A DNA stretch of 64,000 nt from Polyangiaceae bacterium (GCA_947475525.1 CANJMI010000023.1:29552-93551), one strand, 5' to 3'. Positions 1 through 8,707 are shown, counted from the first letter of the stretch. Notes: generated by a model not told the origin, from the sequence alone. Numbers and translations: made by a program.

Positions 1-203
1 TCCTGCCGAAGCGCCTCATCGTCGCCCGGCTGTCGCGATTCATCGCGCACCACCTTCAGCGCCACGGTCTGCTGAGTTGAGCGGTCGTAGGCAAGGAATA
101 CCTCGCCCATGCCTCCTTTGCCGAGGCTCTGTCGGACCTCGTAGCGGTCGTTGATTAACGTCCGCTTCGTGATCTGTCCTGAGGTTTCCGTGTTGTCTTC
201 CAC
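1..203 (-). CDS. Ser/Thr protein kinase, N-terminal part only (runs off left edge)
   Basis: Reading the minus strand from a GTG at 203 gives 67 codons open to the window edge. The peptide contains YEVRQSLGKGGMGEVFLAYD, the glycine-rich ATP loop of Hanks-type kinases, followed by VALKVV with the ATP-anchoring lysine. About 20 residues precede the kinase domain, as is usual in myxobacterial cytoplasmic-domain-first kinases. No in-frame ATG lies just upstream and no convincing Shine-Dalgarno is seen, so the exact start is open. The catalytic loop and everything downstream are outside the window. It is divergent from the lipoprotein gene that starts at 330. Confidence 0.9.
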   Translation of the reverse strand, partial: MEDNTETSGQITKRTLINDRYEVRQSLGKGGMGEVFLAYDRSTQQTVALKVVRDESRQPGDDEALRQ

Positions 204-329
204 GCGAGGTCGCCGAGCAACGTAGCAAATCCCGCCTGCGACGGGAAAATGAATCCCGGAGGAGCGCTCGACGGCGACGCACGCCTTTTATTTAAGCGGC
301 CCGAGAGCCGTGCTAGCCCCGAAGGCATC

Positions 330-1013
330 ATGATGCTGATTCGAGATTTTGCCGCGCCGCGGTTCGCCGCTCTAACGATTATGGTGCTCGCCCCGTTCGC
401 TTACGGCTGCGCTTCCCGAGTCGTTCCTTTCGATTCGCTCGATAAGGCCCAAATCACGATTTACAAAATTCAGCCGCCGCAGCCCGTCGCGTTGCCCCCT
501 GCGGTTGGGGCCCTCGGCAACCCACTCGCGCCATTTCTGCAGCAGCTCGGCCTCCCGCCCGAATTGCAGCAGCAAGCGAACGACGCCGTGAAGCAGTGGA
601 CGCAGCTGGGGATCCCGGGCTTGCCGGCGATTCCGGGGCTGACGCCACCGCAGGCGCAGCCGACCCCCCAAGCGCCGCCGATGCCGATGTTCCGCAACCA
701 GTGGCAAATCGTCGACCAACGCCCGGTGATGGACGACGCGACCCGCGCGCAACTCCTCGATCTCTTCGGCACCGCCGACAACTTTAACGCGCAGCCGGCA
801 CGTTGCTGGACGCCTGGCCTTGCCATATCGTTCGCGGATCCGAGCAAGCCAGAGCCCGTAGACGTTGTGATTTCGTTGAACTGCGGAGCTGCGAACGGCT
901 TTGGCTTCGCGTGGCCGCATGCGAACAGCTACAGCTTGCAACCCCAAGCCAGCCAATCGCTGTCGCAGCTCTACCAGAGCTTGTTTGGACCCGTTCCGCC
1001 GCAAGGTGTCTGA
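330..1013 (+). CDS. Putative lipoprotein with Pro/Gln-rich middle, function unknown
   Basis: The frame is open from 249, but a signal peptide begins at ATG 330 (MMLIRDFAAPRF..), preceded by GAAGG 4 nt upstream; ATG 333 is equally possible. A hydrophobic stretch ends in PFAYGC, an imperfect lipobox, so the mature protein may start at Cys and be lipidated. The middle (about residues 50-130) is rich in Pro, Gln and Leu, including PPQAQPTPQAPPMP. The C-terminal third has two Cys (RCWTPG, SLNCGA) and ends in a Gln/Ser-rich segment. I recognise no domain. It overlaps the start of the next gene, suggesting co-transcription. Confidence 0.7.
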   Translation: MMLIRDFAAPRFAALTIMVLAPFAYGCASRVVPFDSLDKAQITIYKIQPPQPVALPPAVGALGNPLAPFLQQLGLPPELQQQANDAVKQWTQLGIPGLPAIPGLTPPQAQPTPQAPPMPMFRNQWQIVDQRPVMDDATRAQLLDLFGTADNFNAQPARCWTPGLAISFADPSKPEPVDVVISLNCGAANGFGFAWPHANSYSLQPQASQSLSQLYQSLFGPVPPQGV

Positions 1014-1977
1014 GAGCCTCCGTGCATTGAGCGGCCTCGCCCTCGTCGTGACGAGCGCGGCGGTGGCCTTAGGTGGGCTCGCGATAACCGGGGAGGCGAC
1101 GACCGCCCACACGCGTGCCCCAGGCTCGGCGAGCGCGCCTGACCTGACCGGCGCCGCGGCGTCCGCGCACCCATCGGCGGCTGCGTCGGACGCGCCCCCA
1201 GCCGAGGACATGTCGACGAGTGAAGCGCCGGGGTGCACCATCCCGGATCCGGGCACGGGACCCTACCGTGAGGTGGCGCTCGGCGTCGCGAACGCGCGGC
1301 TTCACGTCCCCGCGAAAGTGCCGGAGCACTTCACGCTGCTCGTCCACTTCCATGGCGGGGAACCGGTTCGCAGGCTCTTGGCGAACCGCGACCTCGGACT
1401 CGTGTACGCAACCATCGACGCGGGCGTCGGCTCGCAGCGTTACGCGGCAACGGTGGACGTGCACCTACGGGAGCGCTTGTTTCACGCGGTCGAGGAGAGC
1501 ACGGGCCGCACCATCGGAAAGCTTGTCCTCTCCTCCTGGAGCGCGGGCTACGGGGCGATGCGCGCGTGGCTAACGATGGCGCCCGGCTCGGCGCAGGCAC
1601 TCGTATTTCTCGACTCGATCCACGCTTCCTACGGAGCGGATGGCACGGCCGACCCGGGTGAACTCCGCCCATTCTTCGAGCTCGCGTCGCACGCCACGAA
1701 CGGCTCTCCCTTCATGTGGCTAAGCCACTCCGCCATCGTCCCGCCGGGCTACGCCTCGACCACCGAAGTTGCCGATGCCATCCTCCAGCACGTCCAAGGA
1801 CAACGCCGCTACGACGGACTGCAGCCCGAGCATGGCGTCCTCACGAAGACGCGCGTCGATCGAGGCGCATTCCACGTGCGCGGCACGACGGGCGGAAACG
1901 AAGCCGCACACTGCGCGCACCTGAAGATGCTACCCGCGATCCTCGAGCGCGACGTGTTGCCGTACCTCGCGCGCTGA
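985..1977 (+). CDS. Secreted alpha/beta-hydrolase-like protein
   Basis: The reading frame stays open well upstream, but a signal peptide appears only from TTG 985 (LDPFRRK then a hydrophobic run ending near GGLAITGEA) or GTG 1006; I chose 985 because it supplies the positive n-region. An Ala/Ser/Pro-rich linker follows. The folded part shows alpha/beta-hydrolase features: LLVHFHGG (oxyanion strand/loop), LSSWSAGYGAM (nucleophile elbow with Ser in S-x-S-x-G form), VFLDSIHA (possible acid) and a late His in EAAHCAHLKM. The catalytic order Ser-Asp-His is inferred by position. It overlaps the upstream lipoprotein gene by about 29 nt, so the two probably form an operon. Substrate unknown. Confidence 0.75.
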   Translation: MDPFRRKVSESLRALSGLALVVTSAAVALGGLAITGEATTAHTRAPGSASAPDLTGAAASAHPSAAASDAPPAEDMSTSEAPGCTIPDPGTGPYREVALGVANARLHVPAKVPEHFTLLVHFHGGEPVRRLLANRDLGLVYATIDAGVGSQRYAATVDVHLRERLFHAVEESTGRTIGKLVLSSWSAGYGAMRAWLTMAPGSAQALVFLDSIHASYGADGTADPGELRPFFELASHATNGSPFMWLSHSAIVPPGYASTTEVADAILQHVQGQRRYDGLQPEHGVLTKTRVDRGAFHVRGTTGGNEAAHCAHLKMLPAILERDVLPYLAR

Positions 1978-2063
1978 CCCCTACCCTCGCGCGATGGGCC
2001 AATGCCGGACCGGACGTCCCCGTCGAGACGGGCCGCGCTCGTCCTCACATCGCGTAAGTTTCG

Positions 2064-3614
2064 CTAATACGCCTTCGCTACCACGACCCGCTGAGGACTC
2101 GGCTTGCCCGTGGCGATGCAACTGCCCGTCTCGCCATCGTGCTCGTTCGGAATGCAGCGGACGGTGAGTTTGTGTTCTTTCAATTTCTCCTCGGCCGCAG
2201 GATCACACGCCCAGTGAACAAGTGCGAAGCCGCCAGTCGGCTCGTTCGAGCCCTCCTTCGGCGCGAAGTAGCTGACGAGCTCATCCCAAGAATCGATGCG
2301 GACGGTGTTGTCGGCGCGGTGCTGTTTCGCCCGCGCGAGGAGGGTGTCTTGAATCGACCCCAAAAGCGCGGTCACGCTCGAGACGAACTCCGTCGCCGTC
2401 GACGTGTGCTTGTCCTTCACCGGCTCGTCACGCCGCGCGTACACGACACTGCCCGACTCAACGTCGCGCGGGCCGACCTCGACGCGAAGCGGCACGCCCT
2501 TTTTCACCCAGCCCCAGTTTTTTTCGCCGCCGCGGAGATCGCGGGTATCGATCTCAACCTCGAGGTCGCGTCCTCCGTAACGCTTCGAGCGGAGTTCGGC
2601 CGCGAGGCTCTCCACGAACGGCATCACTTTGGCACGCGTCTCCTCGTCCCTGAAAATGGGGAGGATCACGACGTGTGTAGGAGCGAGCTTCGGCGGCAAC
2701 ACCATCCCGTCATCATCGGCGTGAGTCATGATCAGCGCCCCGACGAGACGCGTCGACACGCCCCAGGAGGTGGTCCACACGTACTCTTCGCGCTCGTCCT
2801 TCGACTGAAACTTGATGCCGCACGCGTGGGCGAAATTCTGTCCGAGGAAGTGCGAGGTGCCGGCCTGTAGTGCCTTGCGATCCTGCATCATCGCTTCGAT
2901 GCAGTAGGTTTCCACTGCGCCTGGAAAGCGCTCGCCTTCGGTCTTCCTGCCCTTGAGCACGGGCACGGCCATCGTGTTCTCGGCGAAGTCCGCGTACACA
3001 TCGAGCATCTTGAGCGTCTCTTCCACGGCCTCGGCCTCCGTCGCGTGGGCCGTGTGGCCCTCTTGCCAGAGGAACTCGGTCGTGCGGAGAAAGAGGCGCG
3101 TGCGCAGCTCCCAGCGAACCACATTCGCCCACTGATTGATGAGCAGCGGCAAATCACGGTAGCTTTTCACCCAGCCGGCGAACGCTTCGCCGATGATCGT
3201 CTCGGACGTCGGTCGCACGATAAGCGGCTCTTCGAGCTCGGCCTCAGGGTCCGGGATGAGGCCCCCATCGGGCCCCGCGATCAAGCGATAGTGCGTGACG
3301 ATTGCGCACTCTTTCGCGAATCCTGCGACGTGCTTCGCTTCGCGCTCGAGGAACGATTTCGGGATGAAAAGCGGGAAATACGCGTTCTTGTGGCCCGTGG
3401 CCTTGAACATCCCGTCGAGCACGCGCTGCATGTTCTCCCACAGCGCGTAGCCCCACGGCTTGATGATCATGCAACCGCGCACGGCCGAGTTCTCCGCCAT
3501 GTCCGCGGCGCGCACGACCTGCTGGTACCACTCGGGGTAGTCCTCCGCCCGGGTCGGAGAAATTCCGGTCTGCGCCTTGCTCTTCTGCTGGTGCTGCTGC
3601 TTGCCCTGACTCAC
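2064..3614 (-). CDS. proS: Prolyl-tRNA synthetase, archaeal/eukaryal-type (ProS type 3)
   Basis: Charges tRNA-Pro with proline. The sequence has the class II synthetase layout: YPEWYQQVVRAADMAE near the N-terminus, IKPWGYALWENMQ, IVRPTSETIIGEAF, and motif 2 around LRTRLFLRTTEFLWQEGHTA. An anticodon-binding domain (PTHVVILPIF.., then GVPLRVEVGPRDVE) and a C-terminal domain ending in VVVAKAY follow. At about 516 aa and lacking the long editing insertion of the E. coli type, it matches the shorter archaeal-type ProS common in several bacterial phyla. I place the start at GTG 3614 (VSQGKQQHQQ); an upstream start at 3650 would add an Arg-rich 12-residue extension. It is convergent with the hydrolase gene on the left. 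Confidence 0.96.
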   Translation of the reverse strand: MSQGKQQHQQKSKAQTGISPTRAEDYPEWYQQVVRAADMAENSAVRGCMIIKPWGYALWENMQRVLDGMFKATGHKNAYFPLFIPKSFLEREAKHVAGFAKECAIVTHYRLIAGPDGGLIPDPEAELEEPLIVRPTSETIIGEAFAGWVKSYRDLPLLINQWANVVRWELRTRLFLRTTEFLWQEGHTAHATEAEAVEETLKMLDVYADFAENTMAVPVLKGRKTEGERFPGAVETYCIEAMMQDRKALQAGTSHFLGQNFAHACGIKFQSKDEREEYVWTTSWGVSTRLVGALIMTHADDDGMVLPPKLAPTHVVILPIFRDEETRAKVMPFVESLAAELRSKRYGGRDLEVEIDTRDLRGGEKNWGWVKKGVPLRVEVGPRDVESGSVVYARRDEPVKDKHTSTATEFVSSVTALLGSIQDTLLARAKQHRADNTVRIDSWDELVSYFAPKEGSNEPTGGFALVHWACDPAAEEKLKEHKLTVRCIPNEHDGETGSCIATGKPSPQRVVVAKAY

Positions 3615-3665
3615 GGTCGACGAATTACGCCGCCGGCGCGCGCGGCGCAAGACGGGACGCGCGAA

Positions 3666-4343
3666 TCAATCCAGGAGGCGCACGGCCATCGCCGTGACCA
3701 TGAACTCTTGCTGCGGACCATCGACCTTCGCCGGATCCTTGCCGCCATCTTCAGCGAGGTGCTTGGCGAAGGCGGCGGAAACGGTCTTCGCGCGGAGCAA
3801 GCCTTCGACCTCGGCGTGCTTGCCGGCGATGTCCTTCGGCATAAAGAACTGATGCTCTTTGGTGAAGATGCGCGCCTCGGTGGTGCCGTCCTGCAACGTC
3901 AACCAGCAACCGGCCTTCTGGCAGACGGCGGAGACGGTACCGCTCACGCGCACGAGCTTGCCGGAGTCGTCGCTCGTTGCCGCGCCGCATGAAGCGACTT
4001 CCTTGCCACTCGCATCCTTCGCGTCTTTGCCCGCCGCACCGTGCGCCGCACCGCAGCTGTGCTCGTCGCCAACCTTCGGGGCGCCCGAGCCCGCGGGGGG
4101 AGCCGAATCCTTGCCGATTCGGGCGACCGCCAGCGACAGCCCCTCGCTCGCGGGGAGCGTGAACGCGGCGCCGAACTGCTTCGGCTGCGACACGGGCTTC
4201 GCCAACGAGTCAGGCGCGCCCGCGGTGCTCCCAGGCGAGGGCTCTTGCGCGGGAGGCGGCGACGGTTGCGAATTGCAGGCGACGACAAGGACCAACAGGG
4301 CGACGGTTGCGGGCCGGAGCATGGCGCGGAGGATAGCAGACAT
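3666..4343 (-). CDS. Lipoprotein with DUF4920-like domain
   Basis: N-terminal signal with lipobox LVLVVAC, so predicted lipoprotein. After a Pro/Ser/Gly-rich linker (about residues 22-110) a compact domain carries VSGTVSAVCQKAGCWLTLQD, with the paired Cys of DUF4920 proteins (V-C-Q-x-x-G-C-W), followed by IFTKEHQFFMPKDIAGK. The linker also holds a His/Cys-containing stretch (HSCGAAHG, VASCGAA) that might bind metal; that is a guess. The start at ATG 4343 gives a normal signal; ATG 4322 is an alternative. It lies between proS and the HEAT-like gene on the same strand, with a 45-nt gap to the latter. Role unknown. Confidence 0.75.
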   Translation of the reverse strand: MSAILRAMLRPATVALLVLVVACNSQPSPPPAQEPSPGSTAGAPDSLAKPVSQPKQFGAAFTLPASEGLSLAVARIGKDSAPPAGSGAPKVGDEHSCGAAHGAAGKDAKDASGKEVASCGAATSDDSGKLVRVSGTVSAVCQKAGCWLTLQDGTTEARIFTKEHQFFMPKDIAGKHAEVEGLLRAKTVSAAFAKHLAEDGGKDPAKVDGPQQEFMVTAMAVRLLD

Positions 4344-4394
4344 CCGCACGTTGTTGGGACCCCAGCGTCGCCGAGGAAGCGCGCGGGCGAGCGG

Positions 4395-5342
4395 TTACTT
4401 TCCGCCGCGGCTCGCCGCTATCGCCTTCACGATGGCATCGAGTTCCGTTGCCGTAGCCTCGTCGACGCTGGCCCTGTGCGCGGTGACGTGACGCGCCGTA
4501 TCCGCGGATTCGACCATCGTCAGCGCCGTGCGATGCGCCGCTCGAGCGTCACCGTCGTAGCGACCATAGCTGCGCACGAGCGCGGCCGCGATGACGTCAC
4601 CCGCTTCAATGCCCTCGGCTTGTCGCGAGGCCCCAAGCGCTTGCCATGCCCAGCTCGAACCGAGGTTACCGAGCGCCCGTGCGAGGCTTGCGGCGTCGTC
4701 CTTCGACGAGGCTGTGGCAAGCTCCGCTGCGAGCGCACGAGCCGCGTCAACCGAGCGGCACTCACCGAGGCCGTCGAGCGCCGCGAGTCGTCGAGCCCCG
4801 TCGCGCAAAGCGAGCTTCAGGACGTTACGCGAACTCGAGTCACAGAGTCGCCCGATCGCCCGGCCTGCCGTGCGCACGACCGCCGCGGGCTGCGAGGACG
4901 CGAACACGGCTTGTACTGCCGCCGACGCCCGCACGTCGCGCAAGCGACCTACCTCGGTCAGCATGCCCTCGACGAGCGCCCGTCGCTCCTCATCCGACGC
5001 GCGATTGAACGGCGTCGCATCGAACACGAGCGCATCGAGCATCGGGAAGAGCGCCGCCTTGCCGAGGTGCCGGAGCTCCGGTCCGACCTGCGGGATCGGG
5101 TTGCGAAACTGACGGTAGTTTTCTGGGAGAAAACCCTTCAGCTCCCGAACGGCCGCAAACGACTTCGGAGCCACGCGCTTCTGCTCCGCGATGGCCGCTT
5201 GAAGCTTCGTGCGCTCCGCGATCGGCAGGTCCGCCGCTCGTGCGGCGAGGCCCTCGGCCGAGGCGACGACGGAGGTGGTACCCAGGAGGGAGAAGGCGGC
5301 GCACGCGATCACCGACGACAAATTCTTACGAGCGGTCTTCAC
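4395..5342 (-). CDS. Secreted HEAT-like alpha-helical protein coupled to the PAD gene
   Basis: Starts at GTG 5342, whose GTGA overlaps the TGA stop of the PAD gene by 4 nt, a classic translational-coupling arrangement. An N-terminal signal peptide (KTARKNLSSVIACAAFSLLG.. ending near VVASAEG) predicts export. The mature part is almost all helical and rich in Ala, Leu and Arg, with recurring units of 30-40 residues (for example LRDGARRLAALDGLGECRS and ASLARALGNLGSSWAWQAL) that read like HEAT/armadillo repeats. No catalytic motif is visible. Because it is made with the deiminase and both are exported, it may be a partner, scaffold or inhibitor; that is inference. The HEAT assignment is by pattern only. 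Confidence 0.75.
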   Translation of the reverse strand: MKTARKNLSSVIACAAFSLLGTTSVVASAEGLAARAADLPIAERTKLQAAIAEQKRVAPKSFAAVRELKGFLPENYRQFRNPIPQVGPELRHLGKAALFPMLDALVFDATPFNRASDEERRALVEGMLTEVGRLRDVRASAAVQAVFASSQPAAVVRTAGRAIGRLCDSSSRNVLKLALRDGARRLAALDGLGECRSVDAARALAAELATASSKDDAASLARALGNLGSSWAWQALGASRQAEGIEAGDVIAAALVRSYGRYDGDARAAHRTALTMVESADTARHVTAHRASVDEATATELDAIVKAIAASRGGK

Positions 5343-7180
5343 TTCGACACCCCTTCGGTCTTCAGCATCCGGTTCCACCATTGCCACTCGGGCTGTGGCG
5401 GGCCTTCCTGATTCGACCCGCAGTGCACCTCACCGTCGAGCACGTGATAAAAAGACCAGTCGTCGGCGTACGAGACATGGAGGCCTTTGCCGTCAGCGCC
5501 GAGTGCGTGTTTGTCCGTGCCGAGGGCCTCGGTAACGAACTTTTTCACGCCGTCCTCACCGTCGATCATCGGGCCGAATGGGTCGGGAACGATCGCCGTT
5601 CCATTGAATATGCGCGAATTCACGACGCCCGGCTGGTACGCGACGTTGTACTCGTTGCCGCCGTCGGAGATCGCCTCGAAGAGCGTCGGCAGAAAGACGA
5701 TGTCGTCGTCGGTGAGACCGACCTCGAGCTTCATCTTGGCCACCACCGGATCGATGTTCCCTTGCGCCTTTTGGCTCGCGGCCATCAAATCGGTGTCCGC
5801 GAGCGCATCGTCGATCGAGATCGTCGCGGCTTTCCCGTCGGACCATTTCTTGCCGACGAACATCTCGACGGCTCCGTGGCCCTTCTTCTGCCACTCTTCC
5901 AGCATCGAGCGACCGAGCTTCGGCGAAGCGACGAGCAGCTTCCATCCGCGCGGAGTCGCGGCCGGCGCGTAACTGAAGAACTCATCGACGTGCCCGACGT
6001 AGAGCCAATCGGTCTTCACCGTGATCGTCGGTGCCTGGGCCTCCTGCGCGTTGTAGAAGGCGTCCGTCTCGGGCAGCACGCCGCTGCCGTGAATGATGCG
6101 TCCGTACGGGAACGATTGATCGCCATTCGTGTAAGGCGGCAGCAAATCATGGTTCCCGTGCGAGTCGAACGACGAGCCGGAGAAGGCCTTCTTGTAGACG
6201 ACGAAGTAGCCCGAGTCTTGGTAGAGGTGGCTCTTCGCGAGCCAATTGACCGGCAACGCCTTGTCACTGTCGCTACGACCCCAAGGCCGCGGCATCGCGA
6301 TGCGCATACCGGCGACCTGCCCGTCGGACCAAGGCACCGAGGCGACGCCGGTCTGGAAGAAGTCCTCGACCCATTGGTCGCCTGGCCAATTCTTGATCTG
6401 CCAGTAGGAAACCGGACCGTCTTTAGCGTTCGCTTCCGTGATCGCAGCGTCGAGCCCGGCGACGAACACCTTCGAGTCGGCGGCGGAAAAGACGGTATCG
6501 ATGCGAGGCGTCGAGTTGCCGAACATCAGCCAGGGCGCGACCCGCACCCGAGCGAGGTCGTGGCCATCCGGACTCGTCGCCGTGACGATCGGCTTGTCAC
6601 CGACGCTCACCGTGTAGTCGAGCTGCACGAAGCCGCTCCATGTCCCCGCCTCGGGAAGACCGACAAGCGTCTTGCCCTCGATGCCGAGCTCGATGCCCTT
6701 CTTGACCTGCTCTTCGGTCAAGGTCAGCACCGTGGTGGTCGCGTCGAGGACCTTCGTCCACGTCATCCCGTCGTGGCGGAACACGCGAACGTAAGGAGCG
6801 GCAGCGGGATCGATCGAAAATACGCCGGTCGCGCCTGCGGGTGCGCCCGCGAATCCGCGAAGGATGATGCGTCCGAGATCGTAGGCATCCGTCGTGTCGC
6901 CGTTGACGACCTCGTCCTCGAAATCACGCTTCTTGTCGAGGTCGTCGTCATCGAGGTTGGCGAGGAACGCCGCCCCTTGAACTTTGTCCCACAAGGTTTT
7001 GTCGACGTTGTCATCCAGGTCGTTGATGAAGCCGTCGCGGTTCGCGTCGACGAGGATGCTGACCGACCGCAACTCGGGCGGCTGTCCGGTGCCCGCCGAG
7101 CCGGTTTCGTCACCCGTGCCGCAGCCAACAAGCCCGGCGGAAACACCGCCAAGGAGCAAAGCCATTCGCGCAATATTCAC
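5339..7180 (-). CDS. Protein-arginine deiminase (PAD) homologue, lipoprotein
   Basis: Predicted to convert peptidyl-arginine to citrulline, normally Ca2+-dependent. The GTG start at 7180 has an AGGAG 5 nt upstream and gives a 613-aa protein with lipobox GLVGC (Cys20). Residues about 38-110 resemble the PAD middle domain: SVSILVDANRDGF followed by QGAAFLANLDDDD parallels the animal DxDxDG.. GQGAILLVNCDRD region that binds calcium. The C-terminal domain keeps the catalytic set: Asp273 in WVEDFFQTG, His397 and Asp399 in WLYVGHVDEFFSY, Cys587 in DGEVHCGSN. Further PAD landmarks are DSHGNHDLLPPYTNG, FPYGRIIHG, PDPFGPMIDG and the final QWWN. The animal PAD N-terminal domain is missing. Confident of family; activity and substrate are untested. 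Confidence 0.93.
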   Translation of the reverse strand: MNIARMALLLGGVSAGLVGCGTGDETGSAGTGQPPELRSVSILVDANRDGFINDLDDNVDKTLWDKVQGAAFLANLDDDDLDKKRDFEDEVVNGDTTDAYDLGRIILRGFAGAPAGATGVFSIDPAAAPYVRVFRHDGMTWTKVLDATTTVLTLTEEQVKKGIELGIEGKTLVGLPEAGTWSGFVQLDYTVSVGDKPIVTATSPDGHDLARVRVAPWLMFGNSTPRIDTVFSAADSKVFVAGLDAAITEANAKDGPVSYWQIKNWPGDQWVEDFFQTGVASVPWSDGQVAGMRIAMPRPWGRSDSDKALPVNWLAKSHLYQDSGYFVVYKKAFSGSSFDSHGNHDLLPPYTNGDQSFPYGRIIHGSGVLPETDAFYNAQEAQAPTITVKTDWLYVGHVDEFFSYAPAATPRGWKLLVASPKLGRSMLEEWQKKGHGAVEMFVGKKWSDGKAATISIDDALADTDLMAASQKAQGNIDPVVAKMKLEVGLTDDDIVFLPTLFEAISDGGNEYNVAYQPGVVNSRIFNGTAIVPDPFGPMIDGEDGVKKFVTEALGTDKHALGADGKGLHVSYADDWSFYHVLDGEVHCGSNQEGPPQPEWQWWNRMLKTEGVSK

Positions 7181-7185
7181 GATTT

Positions 7186-7190
7186 CTCCT
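7186..7190 (-). promoter_or_regulatory. Shine-Dalgarno deciding the PAD start
   Basis: AGGAG on the minus strand, 5 nt before GTG 7180. The frame is open much further upstream, but the SD and the lipoprotein signal agree on this start. Confidence 0.8.
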
Positions 7191-7368
7191 GGGAAAGACC
7201 CCGGAACACGCACTCTCGACGAGGCGCGCGGACCCTGAGGCTCAACGCGAATCGTACCCCAAGTGGCTCGCATCTCCGGGATGTTTCGCTCCCACTGTTT
7301 CTTTCGGTTCCCGCCGCACGCGGACTCACCCGGACGGCAATGCGCGCGCTTGGTGTAGAGTCCCGCGC

Positions 7369-8661
7369 ATGTCGGCAAAACTGTGGGACAAAGGCGGCGT
7401 AAGCGACACCGAGATGATGCGCTACACGGCGCGCGACGACTGGCAACTCGACCAACGCCTCTTGCCTTTCGACCTCCGTGCGACGCGTGCGCACGTGCGT
7501 GGACTCGCCCGGATCGGCCTTGTGAACGCGGACGAACTCGCGCGACTCGAAGCTGGCCTCGACGAGCTGGACGCGCGTTGTGCGGTTGGAGAGTTCCGCG
7601 TCACCCCGGCAGACGAGGACTGCCACTCCGCCATCGAGACGGCGCTGGTGGCGACGCTCGGTGAAGCCGGCAAGAAGGTTCACACAGGGCGCAGTCGCAA
7701 CGACCAGGTGCTCGTCGCTCTCCGCCTCTACGAGAAGCATGCGCTCGCGACGCTCGCCGAGGCGACGACGACCGGGGCTCTCGCTCTTCTCGAGCTTGCC
7801 GCGAGCGAAGCTATGACGCCGATGCCGGGCTACACGCACCTGCAGAGGGCCGTGCCTTCGTCCATCGGACTGTGGGCCGCGGGGATCGCCGAGTCCCTCG
7901 CGGATGCGCTCGACGCCATCCATGCCGCGAGCGCGCAATGCGACCGCTGTCCCCTCGGCACAGCCGCGGGCTATGGCGTGAACATCGCCCTCGACCGCGA
8001 TGGCGTCGCCGCGGAGCTCGGCTTCGCCAGTATTTGTGTGAACCCCGTCGCAGCGCAGGCCTCGCGCGGTTCGGTCGAAGTCGCGGTCCTGACGGCAGCC
8101 TGGCAAGCGATGACCGCGATCCGCCGGTTCGCGTGGGATCTGTCTCTCTTTACGACGGCCGAGTTCGCGTTCGTCAAGCTCGACGAGGCGTTGACCACCG
8201 GCTCATCGATCATGCCCAACAAGCGAAACCCGGACGTAGTCGAGCTGATGCGCGCGGCGTGCGGCGTGCTCCAAGGGGCGATAGCCGAGCTGATGGGAAT
8301 GCTGTCTTTACCGAGCGGCTACCAGCGTGACCTTCAGCTCACGAAGGCGCCGCTCTTTCGTGGGCTGGACGAAGCGCTCGCCACGACGCGAATGCTGCCG
8401 CGCGTTGTCGCGGGGATGACCTTCGACCGAGAACGCATGCGCCGCGCGCTGACGCCGGACTGCTTCGCGACCGACCGCGCGGTGGAGCTCGCCCTCGCTG
8501 GCGTGCCATTCCGAGACGCCTACCGGCAAGTCGCCAAGGAGATCGCCTCGCTTGCCGAAGGCGATGCGGATCGAAGCTTGGCGGCGCGCACGAGTCCTGG
8601 GGCGTGCGGCGACCTACGCCTCGGCGACATCCGAGCACGCTTTACGGCGTCCGCCAGCTGA
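7369..8661 (+). CDS. argH: Argininosuccinate lyase
   Basis: Splits argininosuccinate into arginine and fumarate, the last step of arginine synthesis; cytoplasmic homotetramer in the fumarase/aspartase superfamily. The family signature GSSIMPNKRNPD sits around residue 278, and earlier superfamily blocks are present: KKVHTGRSRNDQV and MPGYTHLQRAVPSS. Length 430 aa is close to the usual 450-470, slightly short at the C-terminus. The start is ATG 7369 without an obvious SD. The gene is divergent from the PAD gene across 188 nt and stands apart from other arginine genes; its placement beside a citrulline-forming enzyme is discussed under findings. Confidence 0.96.
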   Translation: MSAKLWDKGGVSDTEMMRYTARDDWQLDQRLLPFDLRATRAHVRGLARIGLVNADELARLEAGLDELDARCAVGEFRVTPADEDCHSAIETALVATLGEAGKKVHTGRSRNDQVLVALRLYEKHALATLAEATTTGALALLELAASEAMTPMPGYTHLQRAVPSSIGLWAAGIAESLADALDAIHAASAQCDRCPLGTAAGYGVNIALDRDGVAAELGFASICVNPVAAQASRGSVEVAVLTAAWQAMTAIRRFAWDLSLFTTAEFAFVKLDEALTTGSSIMPNKRNPDVVELMRAACGVLQGAIAELMGMLSLPSGYQRDLQLTKAPLFRGLDEALATTRMLPRVVAGMTFDRERMRRALTPDCFATDRAVELALAGVPFRDAYRQVAKEIASLAEGDADRSLAARTSPGACGDLRLGDIRARFTASAS

Positions 8662-8707
8662 GGCATGCAGGCTCGCCCTGCAAGTGCGGGGGGAAGGACA
8701 AATTGCG

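Noticed and set aside
4041..5411. 456-codon plus-strand frame opposite the DUF4920 and HEAT-like genes
   Set aside because: Arg-rich antisense translation, no start site; the minus-strand genes have signal peptides and coupling.
5339..7180. Agmatine deiminase or Porphyromonas-type PPAD as the identity of the PAD protein
   Set aside because: Its motifs (VGHVDEF, GEVHCGSN, PFGP, final WWN and the Ca-binding middle domain) follow the animal-type PAD, while PPAD and agmatine deiminases have different blocks and no middle domain.
5240..7402. 720-codon plus-strand open frame opposite the PAD gene
   Set aside because: It is antisense to a gene with clear PAD motifs, its translation is Arg/Val/Asp-rich without any domain, and no SD or signal is present. 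Long antisense frames are common in GC-rich DNA.
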